Shown: positions 21,999-23,465 of the stretch, in pieces | How the letters are laid out: each line of letters begins with the position of its first letter | How positions within the stretch are numbered: position 1 is the stretch's first letter | DNA from: an uncultured Candidatus Melainabacteria bacterium | GTDB taxonomy: Bacteria; Cyanobacteriota; Vampirovibrionia; Gastranaerophilales; Gastranaerophilaceae | Direction: 5' to 3' | Assembly (NCBI GenBank): GCA_937891325.1 | Contig: CALAFU010000274.1 | Span: forward strand, 1-23,465 | DNA length: 23,465 bases | Notes under the pieces: model-generated | The model's input: the letters and a program-made list of their open reading frames with translations, nothing else | Database searches by the model: none | Told to the model about the DNA's origin: nothing | Made by a program: the position numbers and the translations under genes

Positions 21999-22528
21999 GA
22001 AATTCACTTTCAATTAATTTTAGAAAATTAAATAGTTTTGTTTCGTAAATGAAAATCATTTATTTGTTTAAAGAACAAACTTTATAATAATTTTAAACGA
22101 TTTTAATGTGATGTTTATGTTTTAAAATTTGATATCTTGTGATTGTTTTTATTTGATGTAGAACATAGTTCTCGATGATTCCAACATTGTCATGTTATAA
22201 AATTATAGCGTTTAAATAGCTTTCTAAACTATATCTACAAAATTAAGCAAAGTTTGAGTATGATTTGTAGATTTTGAGTTTCGATACGTGGACTATATTA
22301 TATTTAACCTATGTCAACAAACAAGCTAATATATAATAGATATTAATATTTTCGTCTAATTTGTCTACAATATAAAATACAAATATTTGTCAAGAAGTGT
22401 ATATAATAAAATAAATTTGTTTTTGTTGACATGGTCTGAATTTGATATAGTTTTTAAATGTCTTGACAGTTTGACGTGTTTTTGATAAGGTTTAAATAAT
22501 CTAAATTGTAACTATTTGAGAGTGACAA
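21999..22528. other. Non-coding AT-rich divergent intergenic region
   Basis: About 530 bases without a convincing gene on either strand. It holds hairpins TAAATGA-AAA-TCATTTA (22046-22062) and ATCTACAAA/TTTGTAGAT (22233-22241, 22264-22272), and several TTGACA boxes facing both ways: plus strand at 22426 and 22463, minus strand at 22312-22317 and 22386-22391. It separates a minus-strand pseudogene from a plus-strand gene, so it is probably a divergent promoter region. No origin-type iterons were seen. Confidence 0.6.
22463..22500 (+). promoter_or_regulatory. Overlapping sigma-70-type promoters for the Lys/Arg-rich gene
   Basis: TTGACA (22463-22468), 17 bases, TAAGGT (22486-22491); and overlapping it TTGACG (22471-22476), 18 bases, AATAAT (22495-22500). 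Either would start transcription shortly before the ATG at 22529. A further TTGACA-N14-TATAGT lies at 22426-22451, with short spacing. Confidence 0.6.
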
Positions 22529-23465
22529 ATGACATATTTAACTGAAGCGGAAAGGCTTGAACGTAAGAGATTGGCATCAAAACGTTATCGTTCAAAAGAA
22601 GAAGTAAAGCTGAAAAAAAATTTTTGTGCATACAATAGAAAAAGAAAAAAAGAAGGAGAATCTATTTTAACATTCGAAGAGTATAAAGAATGGAGAAAGA
22701 AAAAGCACGCCCCTAAAGGTTCACTATATGCAAAATATAAAAGTTTTATAAAATCACGAAAAAAGAGGGGAAAGGAACTTTTAAGTTTTGAAGAATATTG
22801 TAAATTGCTTGCTACACGAAATTCAGAAAAAAGTTTATCTGATGAAGAAAAACGTCTATTGAGAAATCAAAAGGCAAAAGACTATTACCATAATAATGAA
22901 GAATCACGTAAAAAGAAATTAGCAAGATGTAAAGAATACAAAAAAGAAACACCTGAAGCACAAAAAGAATATGCAAGACGATCGTATGAAAATTATAAAA
23001 AGAAAGTTTATGAAATGTCAGAATATGATCGTGCACAACATTTAAACAAAAGACGTGAAAGTTATAAAAATTGGGTGAAGAACTTGTCTGAAGAGGAACG
23101 TGAAGAATTTAGAGAAAAGTGTCGTTTAAATAAAAGACAATGGCTTGCAAAAATGCCACCGGAAAAAAAGTCTGAATTTTACAAGAAGAAAAATGTTAGG
23201 AAAAAAGAATACTTAAAACAGCATCCAGAAAAATGTTATAAATATCTTGTTAAAGTTCGTGAGAAAAACTGTAGTTCAAAAATAGATGGTTTAGAAGATT
23301 ACTTGCAGAAGCTGAAAGATAAATCAGATAAAACTGGACATTACAATGATGATTTAAGTTTTTTGAATGAAAAACATCCATTAACAAAAAATTTGATATC
23401 GATTGAAGAATTTAAACGAAGAGCTTTTATAATGCAAAAGTTGCGATGTGTGATAAAAAGTTTGA
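22529..23465 (+). CDS. Lys/Arg-rich repeat protein (partial, runs off the window)
   Basis: An open frame of 312 codons from ATG 22529 (MTYLTEAERLERKRLASKRY) with no stop before the window end; GAGAG lies upstream of the ATG. The protein is extremely basic and helical, with about a quarter Lys/Arg. It has repeated units: RKKEGESILTFEEYKEW at ~39-55 and RKKRGKELLSFEEYCKL at ~78-93, and a long series of Y-x-K-K and R-x-x-Y segments spaced about 10-20 residues. Such arrays resemble DNA-binding helical repeats found in phage proteins, sometimes ahead of a nuclease domain, but no nuclease motif is seen in the visible part. Function unknown. Confidence 0.7.
   Translation, partial: MTYLTEAERLERKRLASKRYRSKEEVKLKKNFCAYNRKRKKEGESILTFEEYKEWRKKKHAPKGSLYAKYKSFIKSRKKRGKELLSFEEYCKLLATRNSEKSLSDEEKRLLRNQKAKDYYHNNEESRKKKLARCKEYKKETPEAQKEYARRSYENYKKKVYEMSEYDRAQHLNKRRESYKNWVKNLSEEEREEFREKCRLNKRQWLAKMPPEKKSEFYKKKNVRKKEYLKQHPEKCYKYLVKVREKNCSSKIDGLEDYLQKLKDKSDKTGHYNDDLSFLNEKHPLTKNLISIEEFKRRAFIMQKLRCVIKSL

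Noticed and set aside
21999..22528. AT-rich intergenic region considered as a replication origin or CRISPR array.
   Set aside because: No iterons, no regularly spaced direct repeats and no replication gene beside it; only promoters and small hairpins can be supported.

Overview
This is an AT-rich stretch of a tailed-phage (Caudoviricetes-type) or prophage genome. The evidence is a lysis cassette with a two-component spanin, several tail/receptor-binding proteins with dedicated assembly chaperones, a family A DNA polymerase fragment, an orphan DNA methyltransferase and a deoxycytidylate-type deaminase, with no bacterial housekeeping genes. The inner-membrane spanin plus lipoprotein outer spanin points to a Gram-negative host. 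Several promoters match TTGACA-N17-TATNNT closely, so much of the region is probably read by host sigma-70 RNA polymerase.

Layout. (1) 2-2639, plus strand: a tightly overlapping operon with the end of an unknown gene, i-spanin, o-spanin, and two consecutive proteins carrying HEXXH zinc-metallopeptidase motifs. (2) 2763-8795, plus strand: tail/adhesion module with a small tail protein, two large receptor-binding-like proteins sharing a C-terminal beta domain, a small protein, a DUF4376-like fibre chaperone and another virion protein, ended by a strong bidirectional terminator. (3) 8851-13584, minus strand: a small unknown protein; an 86-codon gene split by a group I intron that carries a LAGLIDADG homing endonuclease; a decayed small gene; two overlapping paralogous mini-genes; the C-terminal catalytic part of a family A DNA polymerase as a stand-alone gene; a 28-codon mini-gene; and a DNA methyltransferase. 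(4) 13745-14479, plus strand: an acidic protein and a tail fibre assembly protein, converging on (5) 14534-17688, minus strand: a long tail fibre (coiled coils plus probable beta-helix) and a deaminase. (6) 17755-20954, minus strand: three full copies of a ~170-residue unknown family, and a fourth copy whose middle has been replaced by a TnpB-like RuvC nuclease gene. (7) 21064-21998, minus strand: a lectin-like fibre gene broken by about three frameshifts. (8) 21999-22528: non-coding AT-rich region with promoters facing both ways. (9) 22529 to the end, plus strand: a Lys/Arg-rich repeat protein running off the window.

The most striking content is the concentration of selfish elements: a group I intron with LAGLIDADG endonuclease whose helices P1, P3, P4, P7, P8, P9 and P10 can be read directly, and a zinc-ribbon-less TnpB-like gene embedded in a multicopy phage gene so that sequence downstream of its 3' end is the interrupted gene itself. 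That arrangement would suit RNA-guided homing, but this is inference.
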